A DNA stretch of 32,199 bases from Cytidiella melzeri (GCA_022592445.1 JABYQR010000457.1:1-32199); one strand, 5' to 3'; shown: positions 1 to 9,404, counted from the stretch's first letter. The notes: generated by a model from the letters alone, not told the origin. Numbers and translations are program-made.

Positions 1-22
1 TTTGCTAAACGCTATACCTGCT
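1..22 (+). mobile_element. Terminal bases of a hAT element (mirror of the 30144 end) plus flank
   Basis: Bases 1-14 are the reverse complement of the hAT terminal inverted repeat that starts at 30144 (tagcgtttagcaaa). The next eight bases (15-22, tacctgct) would be its target duplication. The rest of the element lies outside the window, so the partner end cannot be checked. Confidence 0.6.
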
Positions 23-317
23 GCCGCGTGGTCACATGTACTTGGTCAGATGCATGAGCCATGTGCCATTGTTAAGATAAATAAATAAAGAAAGAGTAAG
101 AATGTGCATGTTTGTGACACTTATCGTCTTACTGTTGCCTTTACTCAACATCAACTTGAGGTAGGCCTAGTGAAGACAAACATGAATGCTAGAGAAGGTA
201 CAAACAGGGCACAAAAGCTGATATTTCAAGAAAGAAAACTGTTCTATTGTAAAGACAGTGTTACATAATGCAACAGCCCTTTGACTTGGACTTTTTTAGC
301 TGTTTCCACGGCTTCTT

Positions 318-785
318 TTATTTCTTTTCTATCAGCTTGCTTAACCTTTGTAAGTAAACCTGCCAATCTAGTTCTTCCCACATGCCCTTTTCTAGATTTG
401 ATAAGTCAGCAGGCATTGATTCTCCCTTTATGATTTTTGCCCTGAATTCATTCATTTTACGCTGCAATCCTCCCCAAATGCCCTGCTGTATTATTGTTAG
501 GTGTGCAGGCATTGATCCTCCTTCCAATAACCGTTTAACGGTTTCCTTCCTGAAAGCCTGCACTTCTACCCTTGACGTGCCCAACTGACGCCAAAGTATG
601 TCAGTGTCAAATGGCATGCTCAAAGTGCTGATATCAAAAGGCTTTTTACTACTGTCACTCCGTCCAACCAAGTTACAGGATCCTCTGCAGGCCCCAGTGC
701 CATATGGGGTGGCAGACACAGGCACCATCCAGAATGCACTGGTAACAATGGTGGCAAGCATAATGAGAGAGGTGGAGAACTGCAT
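318..785 (-). CDS. Small secreted protein with internal SMP...W repeats (left copy)
   Basis: The protein has 155 residues. I chose the ATG at 785 rather than the longer open frame to 914 because it opens a clear signal peptide: MQFS, a hydrophobic stretch, and a probable cleavage after a V-S-A site near residue 25. The mature part is hydrophilic and helical. It has two obvious units and a weaker third, each built as SMP, about ten residues, then (G)(I/M)W and two residues and L (roughly residues 52-70, 90-110 and 122-142). Only one Cys pair (CRGSC) follows the signal peptide. A TATA box lies about 240 bp upstream with a minisatellite in the leader. Its divergent neighbour is UBA3. I do not recognise the family; an effector-like or cell-surface role is only inferred from secretion and repeats. 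An identical copy is at 29373-29840. Confidence 0.7.
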   Translation of the reverse strand: MQFSTSLIMLATIVTSAFWMVPVSATPYGTGACRGSCNLVGRSDSSKKPFDISTLSMPFDTDILWRQLGTSRVEVQAFRKETVKRLLEGGSMPAHLTIIQQGIWGGLQRKMNEFRAKIIKGESMPADLSNLEKGMWEELDWQVYLQRLSKLIEKK

Positions 786-933
786 GATGGTATGGGATGG
801 TGAAGGGCAATAAAAGGGGTTGGAAGACAATAAGGCAGCTAGCTTTATGAATGATTTGAGTCCATTGACCCAAGGTAAGGTGCAAGATGTACTGACCGAC
901 CAGCGCTGAAGCAATGAAAAGACTGGAGCAATG

Positions 934-1004
934 GGGCTGGGGGCTGAGGGCTGGGGGCTGAGGGCTGAGGGCTGGGGGCTGAGGGCTGAGGGCTGAGGGC
1001 TGAC
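934..1004. repeat. 7-bp minisatellite (gggctga/gggctgg) in the secreted-gene leader, left
   Basis: About ten tandem copies of a 7-bp unit lie between the TATA box (1024-1029) and the ATG (785) of the secreted-protein gene, so they should be in its 5' leader. The other arm is 6 bp longer here. This is the only length difference I found between the arms. Confidence 0.9.
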
Positions 1005-1023
1005 AAGAATGGTAGCAAGGGGC

Positions 1024-1029
1024 TTTATA
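1024..1029 (-). promoter_or_regulatory. TATA box of the secreted-protein gene, left copy
   Basis: On the minus strand the sequence reads gatataaagccccttgct. The TATAAA lies just upstream of the minisatellite and about 240 bp before the chosen ATG. Confidence 0.55.
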
Positions 1030-1653
1030 TCTCCTACAATTCATGTGCAGTGCTGGTGCAATAGGGGTTGGCACTGGCAGTGTGCTAGGTTACCTCCACA
1101 GCGTAGTGCCTCAGGAGCTCTCGTCTGATGTCTGCTTTTGTTACACCACAGTTTCAACTTCCTCAATGACTCTTGCGGGTATATTGTACCCAGACATTCG
1201 GCAGGAGGGCAGTGGGAGGCTGAAAGACAACGAGACAGGAAGATAGAAGACAGGGAGAGACTTTCCATATACCGTTAGCATTGCCAAGAACATGACGGGT
1301 ATCCACGGTTACAAAGTGTAGTCTAGTAACAAGCCCCGTGCCAATGCACTGCCTGCTGTTACAGGCTGTCTCGTTTCAGTGCTCGGCACTGCTCGCCAGT
1401 GCTCACGGCCCTCTGCCATACGGGGGTCAGTAAACGTGAGGCGCAATGTTGAGTTATCGTCGTGCTTGACATACTCACTGGCAGGCTGTCACTTTGAGGA
1501 TCCCAGTGGTGTGCATTAGTACTACTAGCAGAACCAGTTTGGGCAATGATCAATTACGGCTCAAGCGCCCTGCTTACCGCTGCAGCCACACGCGTCGATC
1601 GCGCTCTCAGCTTTCTCTCAACCTCTCGTCGTTCCGAGACTCGCTGCTCAGAG
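1030..1653. promoter_or_regulatory. Shared intergenic region between divergent secreted-protein gene and UBA3
   Basis: This 0.62 kb stretch separates two divergent genes and must hold both promoters. I see no convincing gene in it. An in-frame ATG at 1546 could add 36 Ser/Arg-rich residues to UBA3, but that stretch looks like a leader rather than protein. Confidence 0.5.
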
Positions 1654-3335
1654 ATGGCGGAAATCGCGACAGCAAACGGCAACGCCACCACAAGTGATTG
1701 GCAAGACAGGTACTATCACGTCGATCAAGTCTTGGACAGACCAGGGCCACGCACAGATCCATCCTTCGCGGCAGGAGAAGGCGTACGTGCTGCGAGCATC
1801 GCCAAAGAGTAGTGCTGACTACGCAACCCACTTGTAGGTGAAAGATTTTCTACGGAACAAGTGCAAGATACTCGTTATCGGCGCGGGAGGTCTTGGTTGC
1901 GAGATCCTGGCGAACCTCGCTCTCACTGGATTCAAGGACATTCATGTCATTGACATGGACACCATTGATATAAGTAATCTAAATCGTCAGTTCTTGTTCA
2001 GGTATGTGGCTCTTGTGCTGTTGTAGCATATGTTCATGCCGTCTGTCAAGGCAAAAGGATGTTGGAAAGCCGAAAGCTATTGTGGCAGCAGAGTTCATCA
2101 TGAAAAGAGTCCCAGGCGTGAGAGTCACCCCGTAAGTGATCATATACGTAGGACGAGCAACTCTGATGCTCGTATCAGCTACTATGGAAAAATTCAGGAT
2201 AAAGACGACGACTACTATCTGCAATTCAACCTTGTCATCTGCGGTCTCGACTCCGTCGAAGCACGTCGGTGGATAAATGCTACGCTCGTCAACCTCGTAG
2301 ACCCAGAGAACCCAGAAAGCCTAAAGCCCCTCATTGACGGTGGTACAGAAGGTATGCCTGGCTAACGTCAATTGTGATTCATGATACCGAGATGAGTTGC
2401 AGGGTTCAAGGGACAAGCTCGCGTAATTCTTCCGACAGTTTCATCATGCTACGAGTGCTCTCTAGACATGTTGAACAAACCTACCGCATTTCCTATATGC
2501 ACCATTGCCAATACCCCACGGTTGCCGGAACACTGCATAGAATGGGCTTCGGTGCTCGAATGGCCGCGCGTACACGGGGGTGAGTGCATCGTGGACGCGT
2601 CTAGTTTTTTTTTTCCTACTGGTGTGCTGACGTTCCAAACCCTCAGACAAAAAGTTAGACACAGACGACACCGAGCACATAGGTTGGCTCTTCCAAGTAG
2701 CGTCAAAACGCGCGAGAGAGTTCAAGATCGAAGGGGTAACGTGGTCGTTAACGCAAGGAGTGGTCAAAAACATTATCCCTGCAATAGCTTCGACGAATGC
2801 CATCATCGCGGGTTCGTTTTCCTTTCGCTTAGATGTCGAAAACCCGCTCATCCCTGCTCGTCATCCAGCTTCCTGCTGCAACGAAGCGTTCAAGATTGCG
2901 ACGAGCTCTGCCGCCTATCTAGACAACTATTTCATGCTCATCGGCACCGATGGTGTCTATTCGTACACTTTCCAGTACGAGAAACGCGACGACTGCCCTG
3001 TGTGCGGCGGAGAATCCATGGTCATGGAGATCAGCAAGGAGTGGACAGTAGAACGGCTGATTGAGATGCTTACTGAGAGGCAGGATATGTGGGTGATACA
3101 GCCTTGTTTGTATGTCTCATTTTTGCTGAATCTTCGGACGCCCAGACAAATCAAGAAACCGTCGTTATCCAGTGGCGCGAAACATATCTACTTTCAAGCA
3201 CCACCGCAATTAGAGCAAGCTACACGCCCGAATCTGGAGAAGAAGGTCTGTGAGCTTGTAGAGGACGGGGGCGAGATCACAGTAACCGCTACGACGCTAC
3301 CGTTCAACTTGACTTTGCAGGTTACTTTTACTTAG
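1654..3335 (+). CDS. UBA3: NEDD8-activating enzyme E1 catalytic subunit UBA3 (left copy)
   Basis: This gene encodes the catalytic half of the NAE1-UBA3 heterodimer, which adenylates NEDD8, takes it as a thioester and passes it to the E2 UBC12 for cullin neddylation. Eight exons read in frame: 1654-1782, 1838-2001, 2051-2131, 2179-2351, 2403-2579, 2647-2811, 2869-3088 and 3146-3335. They give 432 residues and all introns are GT-AG of 47-67 bp. Visible motifs are DRPGPRTDP before the core, the nucleotide-binding GAGGLG at about residues 58-63, the [10 protein letters not shown] loop, CGLDS, the catalytic Cys215 in [14 protein letters not shown] (codon 2498-2500), zinc-binding CYEC and CPVC pairs, and a C-terminal ubiquitin-fold domain ending LQVTFT. 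No lesion is visible. The start at 1654 is chosen over 1546 because fungal UBA3 begins shortly before the HVD...DRPGP segment. The length is close to animal UBA3. Confidence 0.95.
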
Positions 3336-4066
3336 GACGGACTAACAATTCTATTGCCACAGACTTGTAACATCTCAAACGCATTGTACTTCCTACCCGC
3401 ATCAACGAATCATAGATCTGGCAATGGTCATCCTGAGTCATGGCTACTTCTCCCTTGTGAACGGTTGCAGCATCGAGCACTAGCTTCGCGGCGCGTTGTC
3501 CGTGACAACGTATGCTATCAGCTCCATCATTCTCATCAACATATACACGCATAGCTCAGCATGTCGGACCGGTCAGCGGTGGGTCTTGTACATTTATGAA
3601 GGACGTATATCATTTCGATGGTTAACCCTAGGTCGAAGTGGCTTCCCTCGAGTACCTTAAATCAGAGTTTTCTACACAGCGTGCAAGTACTTGGAGAAAT
3701 TCCGGAGGAAAAACTGATGGATGCACCCGTAAACACCGGCCTTAGACAATTGACGGACCAGGAGGAGCTAGCTATTGCTTTGGAGTAGCTCTTACCTTTG
3801 TATGTAAAGTTCGGTTTTGTGTTCATACTGCAGCATTTCAAGCTGACCGTTCAACAGGGTCTGTGTGATCAGGCTTGTCTGATACAGTGACCAGTCAGAT
3901 ACTGGTGCACGAAATGTCCAAAAACACGCCGGTAAATTTGCTCGAATATTTTGTCAAGTACATGCTACGCATTGGTAGAGAAAAGTTCTATGCGATACAA
4001 CTTGTACCGGTGCACAATCTGCAGTGTGAGTAAGCCGAGAGACCGATTCGCAAAAGCCCTTCCACG
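3336..4066. other. UBA3 downstream region up to the hAT insertion, left
   Basis: This is unique sequence between the UBA3 stop and the hAT terminal repeat at 4067. Apart from the short frame at 3618-3788 I see no gene. A short imperfect palindrome around cagatactg/cagtgaccag is present near 3870-3910. Confidence 0.4.
3618..3788 (+). CDS. Possible small gene after UBA3 (56 codons, left copy)
   Basis: The open frame gives 56 residues. Its C-terminal 35 residues (VQVLGEIPEEKL... to LTDQEELAIALE) look protein-like: acidic, helix-forming and ending at a clean stop. A second overlapping frame begins at ATG 3561 (MSDRSA, then a plausible 53 bp intron 3579-3631, then VEVASLEYLKSEFSTQ) and would join the good C-terminus if one base near 3680 were absent. 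It may therefore be a small gene with an unresolved splice, or one broken by a frameshift. I do not recognise a family. The other arm has the same sequence. Confidence 0.3.
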   Translation: MVNPRSKWLPSSTLNQSFLHSVQVLGEIPEEKLMDAPVNTGLRQLTDQEELAIALE

Positions 4067-5193
4067 TAGTGCTCTGCAAAAATACCATTATAATGCAATA
4101 TAATCTCAGAATATCATTAAATACCCATTGTTTACTCTCTTGTGCAGAAAATTTCAGAATATGAGTACCATTGAATACAATACAATACAATACAATACAT
4201 TACAATACTATACTATACCTGTATTTAATGGTATTCTGGAACATTACACATGTAGAAAGTTTTAGGCACCAACACATGCATGCAACTGGAACCTGAGGCT
4301 ATGTGTGTTTCATCTTTGTTTCCTCCACTTGTACAGCCTCTTTCCTACATTTTTTTCATGCACCCATACACAGTATTTCAATGCTGCACAACTACCTTGA
4401 TCATTTGTACTGCCTTTGTTCTCCACTGCTCATGTACTCATACAAGTTTGATAATGTTCCAGCTACAATTGTTTCAGACTGTTCCCTATGTTTTGCACTG
4501 CTCATGCATCCATCTACAAGTTTTCATGTTGCTAGCTACCTTAATTATTTGTCCTGCCTCTGTTTTGCACTGCTCATGCATTCATACATGTTTCATGGTG
4601 TTGCAGCTATGTATATTTGATATTTTTACTCATACAAGTTTCATAATGTTCCAGCTATGCTTCCTTGATCTTTGTCTCTCCACTTACACAGCCTGTTTCC
4701 TACATTTTACACTGCTCATGTATCCATATACAGTTTCATGGTGTTGCGTAGCTACCTTGATCATTTGAACTGCCTCTGTCCTGCACTGCTCAGGTGCCCA
4801 TACAAGTTTCAAAGTGTTGTGTAGTTACCTTGATTGTCTGAACTGCCTCTCACAGACCTAATTGAGTGGATCTTCTTGGTGCACGGGCTATACCCATAAG
4901 AGTCTATCCAAATGTTAATACCAACTATTGTCAGGAGACAGGTTGTCAAGTCAGAACCCCTTAGTGTAACTACACACAAGGTTGAATGATGGTCTAGGCT
5001 GCGCAGTTGCTGTCAAGCACAATGCCAGACAGATGATGGATTGATAGAAGGAATGTTAATACAAAGTGGATAGGCTGAGGTTCTAGCCCCATCTCTAGTG
5101 GCTATTCATACATGTTGACCTAGCTACCTTGAAACCAGTCTGATGTAGTGGCAACAAATCAGGGGAGCAGAAAGGGAGAAGAATAGACAACAA
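4067..5193 (+). mobile_element. hAT element, 5' end fragment (left copy)
   Basis: The fragment starts with the terminal repeat tagtgctctgcaaaaatacc, which matches the reverse complement of the right end of the complete element at 19986. An AT-rich subterminal zone with ccattaaatac blocks and a (caata)n run follows (4170-4215), then degenerate tandem repeats. The eight bases outside it (4059-4066, cttccacg) would be half of a target duplication. No partner end is found, so the element is truncated, at the latest at the duplication junction 5193. 4870-5193 holds no gene I can see. Confidence 0.75.
4310..4850. repeat. Degenerate tandem repeats inside the hAT 5' region, left
   Basis: About six or seven diverged units of roughly 70-100 bp recur. 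Each contains blocks such as cactgctcatg, catacaagtttcat, gctaccttgatcatt and actgcctctgt. The first unit starts with acagcctctttcctac, which in the 5.84 kb hAT element lies in the transposase region (19760-19790, other strand). The long open frames here are by-products of the repeat. Confidence 0.7.
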
Positions 5194-5848
5194 GCTCAGA
5201 CAGGTTCGGGCAGAAGCCGAAGCTGCCTCGCGTCTATCTAAGGAAAAGATGGCCGAAGCTTCCGCATACACCCGCAGAACTACTCCAGTCTTCAAGGAAG
5301 GGGACCTCGTGTGGTTGTCTTCCAAGAACGTCAAAGTACATCAGCAGTCTGACAAGCTAGGGCCTAGACAGCTCGGTCCATTCACAGTTCTTCAGAAAAC
5401 CGGTGAACATACATATCGGATCAAACTCAAATCCGGATATCGTATTCACGACAACATCAACGTTGAACGGCTATCTCCGTATCGAGGAAACGAAGTAAAC
5501 GGCCTCATACCAGAACCACCAGCACCGATCATAGTAGATGATCAACAAGTCTATGAAGTTGAGAAGATCCTAGACAGTCAGATCTATCGGAAGCAGATGC
5601 AGTACCTAGTCAAATGGAAAGGCTATGGAGAAGGCGATGTAACGTGGGAACCTGCAGTAAATCTGACCAATGCGAAAGAGAGCATTGCAGAGTTCCACGC
5701 CAGACATACCAACGCACCTCAGAAATTGCCCAAAGCACTCTTCGACTCCATTCCTTGGAAACCGTTGGAGAACATCACAGAAGCTATTGCATCTGACCTC
5801 GAGTGGGCAGATGGTAGAGTCCCTGGTCTTAGTTCATCGAGGCGATGA
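5192..5848 (+). pseudogene. Ty3/gypsy integrase C-terminus with chromodomain, 5'-truncated
   Basis: This is the last 218 codons of a gypsy Pol polyprotein, beginning abruptly at a Lys codon (5192-5194) where the duplication arm ends. It shows the integrase C-terminal barrel (VFKEGDLVWLSSKNVK, then LGPFTVLQKTGEHTYRIKL) and a chromodomain (YEVEKILDS, YLVKWKGY, VTWEPAVNL), which in chromoviruses directs insertion to marked chromatin. It stops at 5846-5848, followed by a purine-rich tract (aggagggggg) and the LTR. The frame is intact as far as it goes, but gag, protease, RT and most of the integrase are missing. It is closely related to the copy at 31428-32199. Confidence 0.9.
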
Positions 5849-5866
5849 ATTTTAGGAGGGGGGTAA

Positions 5867-6567
5867 TGACATGGATAGTCCAACAGAGACCGGATTTTTC
5901 CAACAATATCACAAGTTTACAGCCTTGGGCGCCTATCTAGAGCGCTTATTTTCCGGCTAGGAGTGTTACCGGACCTAACCCTAACCCGGGTCACGTGACA
6001 TCCTGCCTTATTTATCAATAGTCCAGACCCAAACCCTAGACTCAGTCTGGAGCGGTTCCAGATCAACCTAGGCTATTGTTCTATTGTTCCTCTTCCATTG
6101 ATGGGGATTCCCCAGGGATTCCCCCAGGTCTTATTGTTCTATTGTTCTTATCCTATTATTGTTCTACGTACCCTGGTCCTTGACAGTTACTCAGGTCCTT
6201 GACAGTTACCCTGGTCCCTTATTGTTCTATTGTTACTCCAGCCCCACAGTTACTCCAGTCCCTAGTGTGGGAACTGGTGCACAGACCACCCAGACACAGT
6301 ATATATAGTACCCCTTACCCTCCCTGGTTCTGCATCTTGACCTCTTCGTCATTTGCACTGCCAGGTGAGTTACTCAATGTAACCTAGTATAAGCATAATA
6401 TTAACTTCGTCATTTGCACTGCCAGTATCCGGCCTCTGTGCCTGCTTGCCTGCTTATCATCGACTTTGACCTTTCTGTCGTCGTTGGAGATCCCCTTCCT
6501 CTTTCCCCTCACATCTACTTCACCCTTGTTTAGGGTTTATCAGTCTATCAGCAGTCGCTCCGCGACA
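5867..6567 (+). repeat. 3' LTR of the chromodomain gypsy element
   Basis: The LTR runs from TGACATGG just after the polypurine tract to CGCGACA and is 701 bp long. It contains a tatatata-type promoter box near 6300 and short direct repeats (ggtccttgacagttac, two copies). It is inserted in the gag of the opposite-strand element, whose reading resumes at 6568. It aligns throughout with 30733-31409, except for a 61 bp insertion at 6365-6425 and a different number of 19-bp repeats. Confidence 0.9.
6365..6425 (+). other. 61-bp intron-like insertion in the LTR, with a 21-bp direct duplication
   Basis: Compared with the LTR at 30733-31409, this copy has 61 extra bases. They start with gtgagt and end with tgccag, and an attaac branch-site-like element lies about 20 bases before the end. 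The last 21 bases repeat exactly the 21 bases before the insertion (6344-6364 equals 6405-6425). It therefore looks like a spliceosomal intron created with a local duplication, or a filler-DNA duplication that happens to look like one. Confidence 0.7.
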
Positions 6568-7100
6568 GTCTTTGCCTCCATGACCGCGTCAATGGGTTCG
6601 AATTTGGCTTTGAAAGCCTCAATGAAGGTGTCCCAGCTGTTGCCAAAAGCTGGTTTGCTATTTGCTAGCTCCTCAATATGAGGGCGAGCCCAGTCGGCGG
6701 CGTCGTCTTGCATGAACGACAGAGCACTGGTGATGAGCTTGTGAGGATCAAAGATCCTCGCGCCATTGTTGTCCAGCCGGACTTGGCCTTGGGCGTCCTG
6801 CTGGAAGAATGCTTTTCCTTGATTTTGCGCCCATACTATGAACGCGTGGCGGAAGAGCCGGGCTTCCGACGATGTTTTCCCCTTGAAGGAGACTGGTTTC
6901 TCAACGATGCTTCTTTCCCGAGAAGCGTGGGTAGCAGCGGCAACCGCTGGTGTCTGTGCAGCTGCAAGTGCAGCCACCTGATTGGTCAGGTCTACCATCC
7001 TTTGTGTCAAGACGCCCAATATATTCAGGACGTCTTGCTGGCTCAGGTTGGTGACTGGGGCAGCTGGGGCAGCAGGGGCGGCGGGCTGGTTGGGGTCCAT
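6568..7100 (-). pseudogene. Ty3/gypsy Gag, N-terminal part, 3'-truncated
   Basis: About 177 codons are left. The N-terminus is Ala/Pro-rich (MDPNQPAAPAAPAAP) and is followed by a helical segment (QDVLNILGVLTQRMVDLTNQVAAL). The typical fungal Gag capsid part is next: VEKPVSFKGK, then ARLFRHAFIVWAQNQ, DDAADWARPHIEEL and SWDTFIEAFKAKFEP. That last block is the classic retrotransposon Gag motif. The frame then enters the foreign LTR and stops by chance at 6540. The zinc knuckle expected further on is absent. In a full element Gag would form the capsid in the cytoplasm. Confidence 0.9.
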
Positions 7101-7172
7101 GTCGTCTGTGACCGTGCTCGAATCGAAGAAGTGTATGTATTTGTGATGTGATGGGCAAAACTGGGGACGTGT

Positions 7173-7901
7173 CTAGATCCACTCAAAGTAGCTATCACTA
7201 TTGACTACGTTAAGTTGTGCTAAAACTCTATCGTAGTTTTTACGAAGCTGCTTGAAGGAAACTTTCCCGATTGCTTTACAACCCCAATCCAAGAGCTGCC
7301 ACTCGCGGTCTGTTGTGACGGGAGCGAGATCGTCGACTCGGTTGAGGAAACGATTTACTTTGCTGACGAGGTGAAGCAGCGCGCGACGGTGGTTGGGGTT
7401 GGCGCGGTTTAGGAGTTCTTCAAGCTCCGTGAGAGCTTGCAAACGAGTGTGGACAGCGGTGAGTTTTGGCTTAAAAATGCCTACGAGATCAACCGGTGAC
7501 AACTTCTTGAAGTCGATCAACACCGGCTTTGGTGCAGCGGGGGCGGGAGTTGGTGCAGGGAGCTTTGCTAGTTGCTCTGCAAAGGTGAGCTTGTGGGTCT
7601 GTTGCTCAGCTAAGGTGCGGTCACGCTCCTCAGCAGCTCGTTCTCCGTATGCTCGTGCAGAGGCGCGGAGTTGGCGATTTTCCTTGTATGAGGGGACGGT
7701 GAGGGTAATGCCTTTAATAGGCGGCTTCTTGGACACGTACTTTGCGACAGTGACCAGGTCCTTGTCAGACCAACGATGAGGTTGACCACTCTTGCGCTTT
7801 TCAGCGAGAGCGTCGAGGAAAGATGGTGGAAGAGACCTCTTGAGCTGAGGCTCAGTGGTAGGGAGGTTCTTAGAGAAACGGGGGCGCGTGTCTTTAGGCA
7901 C
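7173..7901 (-). CDS. Extra ORF between the 5' LTR and gag of the gypsy element
   Basis: The open frame of about 240 residues ends 72 bp upstream of gag on the same strand. It is basic at the N-terminus (Pro/Arg/Lys-rich, LPPSFLDALAEKRKSG), has a charged helical middle (YGERAAEERDRTLAEQQTH), a Pro/Ala linker and a helical C-terminus ending NSDSYFEWI. No in-frame ATG is seen at the 5' end; the first usable codon is a GTG at 7901, and the frame is open further upstream to about 7964. It could be translated after splicing or a frameshift, or be an additional gypsy ORF. I recognise no domain. It is noticeably clean for a decayed element. Confidence 0.5.
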   Translation of the reverse strand: MPKDTRPRFSKNLPTTEPQLKRSLPPSFLDALAEKRKSGQPHRWSDKDLVTVAKYVSKKPPIKGITLTVPSYKENRQLRASARAYGERAAEERDRTLAEQQTHKLTFAEQLAKLPAPTPAPAAPKPVLIDFKKLSPVDLVGIFKPKLTAVHTRLQALTELEELLNRANPNHRRALLHLVSKVNRFLNRVDDLAPVTTDREWQLLDWGCKAIGKVSFKQLRKNYDRVLAQLNVVNSDSYFEWI

Positions 7902-8046
7902 TGAACAACGCGCAGGGGGTAGAAACGGACGACGTAAGCGTAGCTCAACGGTATGAAGAGACCGGAGACGTACTCGTCAAACAGGAATAAACTTTTAAAA
8001 ACGGTGGGAGTGGGGACCCAGGGTTTACACAACGATCTCGACCTAA

Positions 8047-8802
8047 TGACACGGAGACAGGGCTCGACGTGGCAAAAAGGGACACGATGCGGATGACGAC
8101 GAGGAGGTGGTGGCAGGCGTGAAGCACAATGCGTTCACCAGCTATCAAACTTATTCAGAAGGCTAGCCCAGTAAAGACCAAGTTAGTATTGTTACTACCA
8201 GCTATGTAGTACAAGAGGGGGTTGCTTACCTAGCCCAGTAAAGACCAAGAGGTCGAGATGGGGGCTAGGAGCGTACATGCAGCATCTTATATAGACTTCA
8301 GGGACCTGCGCACAGACCATGTTGAGGGCAGGCTTTGCAAGAAGCCATGGGAACGAAGAACAAAAGAACTACCTAAAAGAGAACAATAGCTATTGTCTAG
8401 ACCTTGCCAAGAACTCTACCCGTGAGAGAATCTATCTAAAAGGAGACCAACTATTGTATTCCATTCCCACACCTGTGAGAACATCCTTCCATAAAGAGAA
8501 CAATAAGGAAAGAACAATAAGGAGCCCATGTGGACAGTATCTATGACGTCAAACCCTAGCTATGGGCTGAGCCATGTGCTTGTAGCCATGTGGTCTTACT
8601 TAAGCTAAGTCACATGCCAGTGTGACGTAGTAGCAAGTAATGTGACCGTGTGGAGCGTCTAAGCCACGTGATACGGGCGCTTAATAGACGTGCAAAGGAG
8701 TTTATGCAGAGAGAATTGAAACTAGGTTGTAGCTCGGAGTTTTACAGATAAAAACAAGAGGTAAATTGCGAAAATTAAGGGCTAGTCAGGCCATCCATGA
8801 CA
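8047..8802 (-). repeat. 5' LTR of the second gypsy element
   Basis: On the minus strand it starts TGTCATGGATGGCC at 8802 and ends CTCCGTGTCA at 8047 (756 bp). It matches the solo LTR 11366-12122 along its whole length with scattered differences. A TATATAAG-type box with a short downstream leader (8285-8295 region) suggests the Pol II start. The primer-binding site would lie just inside, at about 8035-8046, but I cannot assign a tRNA. Confidence 0.9.
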
Positions 8803-9394
8803 CGTCCATTCGCGCGCTGATACGCCCGGAAATCGGCTAGGCGCGGAGACCTGGCAGCAGCCCGCCATTTGGGCGGCCCGTGTCATCCTGAGCGGCAAAT
8901 CCCTCCACTTTCCCAGTGTCACGGGCACGAGGAGTTCACCAAGGTCACGAGGAGTTCGCCGAGGATCCGAGGACTTGTCAAGGAGCAGCAACGCGCCGGA
9001 AACATCCGAGGCCGAGGAATCGCACCGAGCCCTGACACACAGACACACCCCTTTTGCATCGGAGCATGGGCCGGCCAGCCACCAAGTGTTTCGGACGCGG
9101 GCCGGACCAACGGTAGAAGAAACTTGACGCGCGAACCCCGTTTCAGGAAGACTCCTATCACGCCACGCTGTGCAACTTCTGGACGGCGCCTCATCACCTG
9201 CTTGCGACGGGTGGCGCCTTTTCAGCGCAAGGGCGCACGCCGCTACTCCGCGTCGACCAACGCTGTGTCCCGCCGGGCGTCAACTCGCTGGACATTTTGC
9301 CTCCGCAGACGGAAGTATTCTGCCACCCTGTTTCCTTGCTCTCGCATTTGGGTTTAGGACATAGAAGGAAAGGTTTTGGAGAGGGTCTTTAGGG
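8803..9394. other. GC-rich unassigned sequence, possibly an LTR or host promoter
   Basis: There is no convincing gene. Three imperfect 20-bp tandem units (cacgaggagttcaccaaggt and variants) occupy about 8930-8990. The long open frame at 8869-9357 is Arg/Ser/Thr-rich with no protein-like features and overlaps a good promoter box, so I do not call it. The stretch could be the U3 of another LTR element beginning tgtcatcc near 8880. Confidence 0.35.
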
Positions 9395-9404
9395 TATATA
9401 AAAA
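9395..9404 (+). promoter_or_regulatory. TATA box (tatataaaaa) of the 9556 candidate gene
   Basis: A canonical TATATAAAAA stands about 150 bp before ATG 9556. A pyrimidine-rich leader lies between them. Confidence 0.5.

Larger units (their letters stand above)
1..5193. repeat. Left arm of a ~5.2 kb inverted duplication
   Basis: This segment is the reverse complement of 24959-30157. Positions pair as x + y = 30158 up to the minisatellite near 930-1005 and x + y = 30152 after it, so the arms differ by 6 bp there. Every open frame I compared between the arms gives the same protein, and I saw no other difference. The inner end is sharp: homology stops at 5193, where gypsy sequence starts. The outer end may lie outside the window, because base 1 still pairs with 30157. 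The arm carries a secreted-protein gene, UBA3 and a hAT 5' end. Such identity means either a very recent duplication or gene conversion, or an assembly fold-back. Confidence 0.95.
6568..8802 (-). mobile_element. Second Ty3/gypsy element, 5' part only
   Basis: Read on the minus strand this is a 5' LTR (8802-8047), a leader, an upstream frame (7901-7173) and gag (7100-6568). Gag is cut by the LTR of the chromodomain element. The protease-to-integrase region and the 3' LTR are missing from the window. A solo LTR of the same family lies at 11366-12122 in the opposite orientation. Confidence 0.85.

Noticed and set aside
673..1074. 133-residue frame on the minus strand (mirror 29078-29485)
   Set aside because: Runs through the 7-bp minisatellite and the signal-peptide region in another frame; the secreted protein explains the coding signal.
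3336..3365. Extra 3' intron in UBA3 (gttacttt...ccacag)
   Set aside because: Without splicing the frame ends LQVTFT, matching the usual UBA3 end; splicing would open an unrelated reading frame.
4280..4768. 162-residue frame (and its mirror 25384-25872)
   Set aside because: Produced by degenerate tandem repeats of the hAT 5' region; the translated repeats have no consistent reading frame between units.
8869..9357. 162-residue open frame, plus strand
   Set aside because: Arg/Ser/Thr-rich composition without domains, overlaps a promoter-like region and opposing open frames; GC-rich DNA alone gives such frames.
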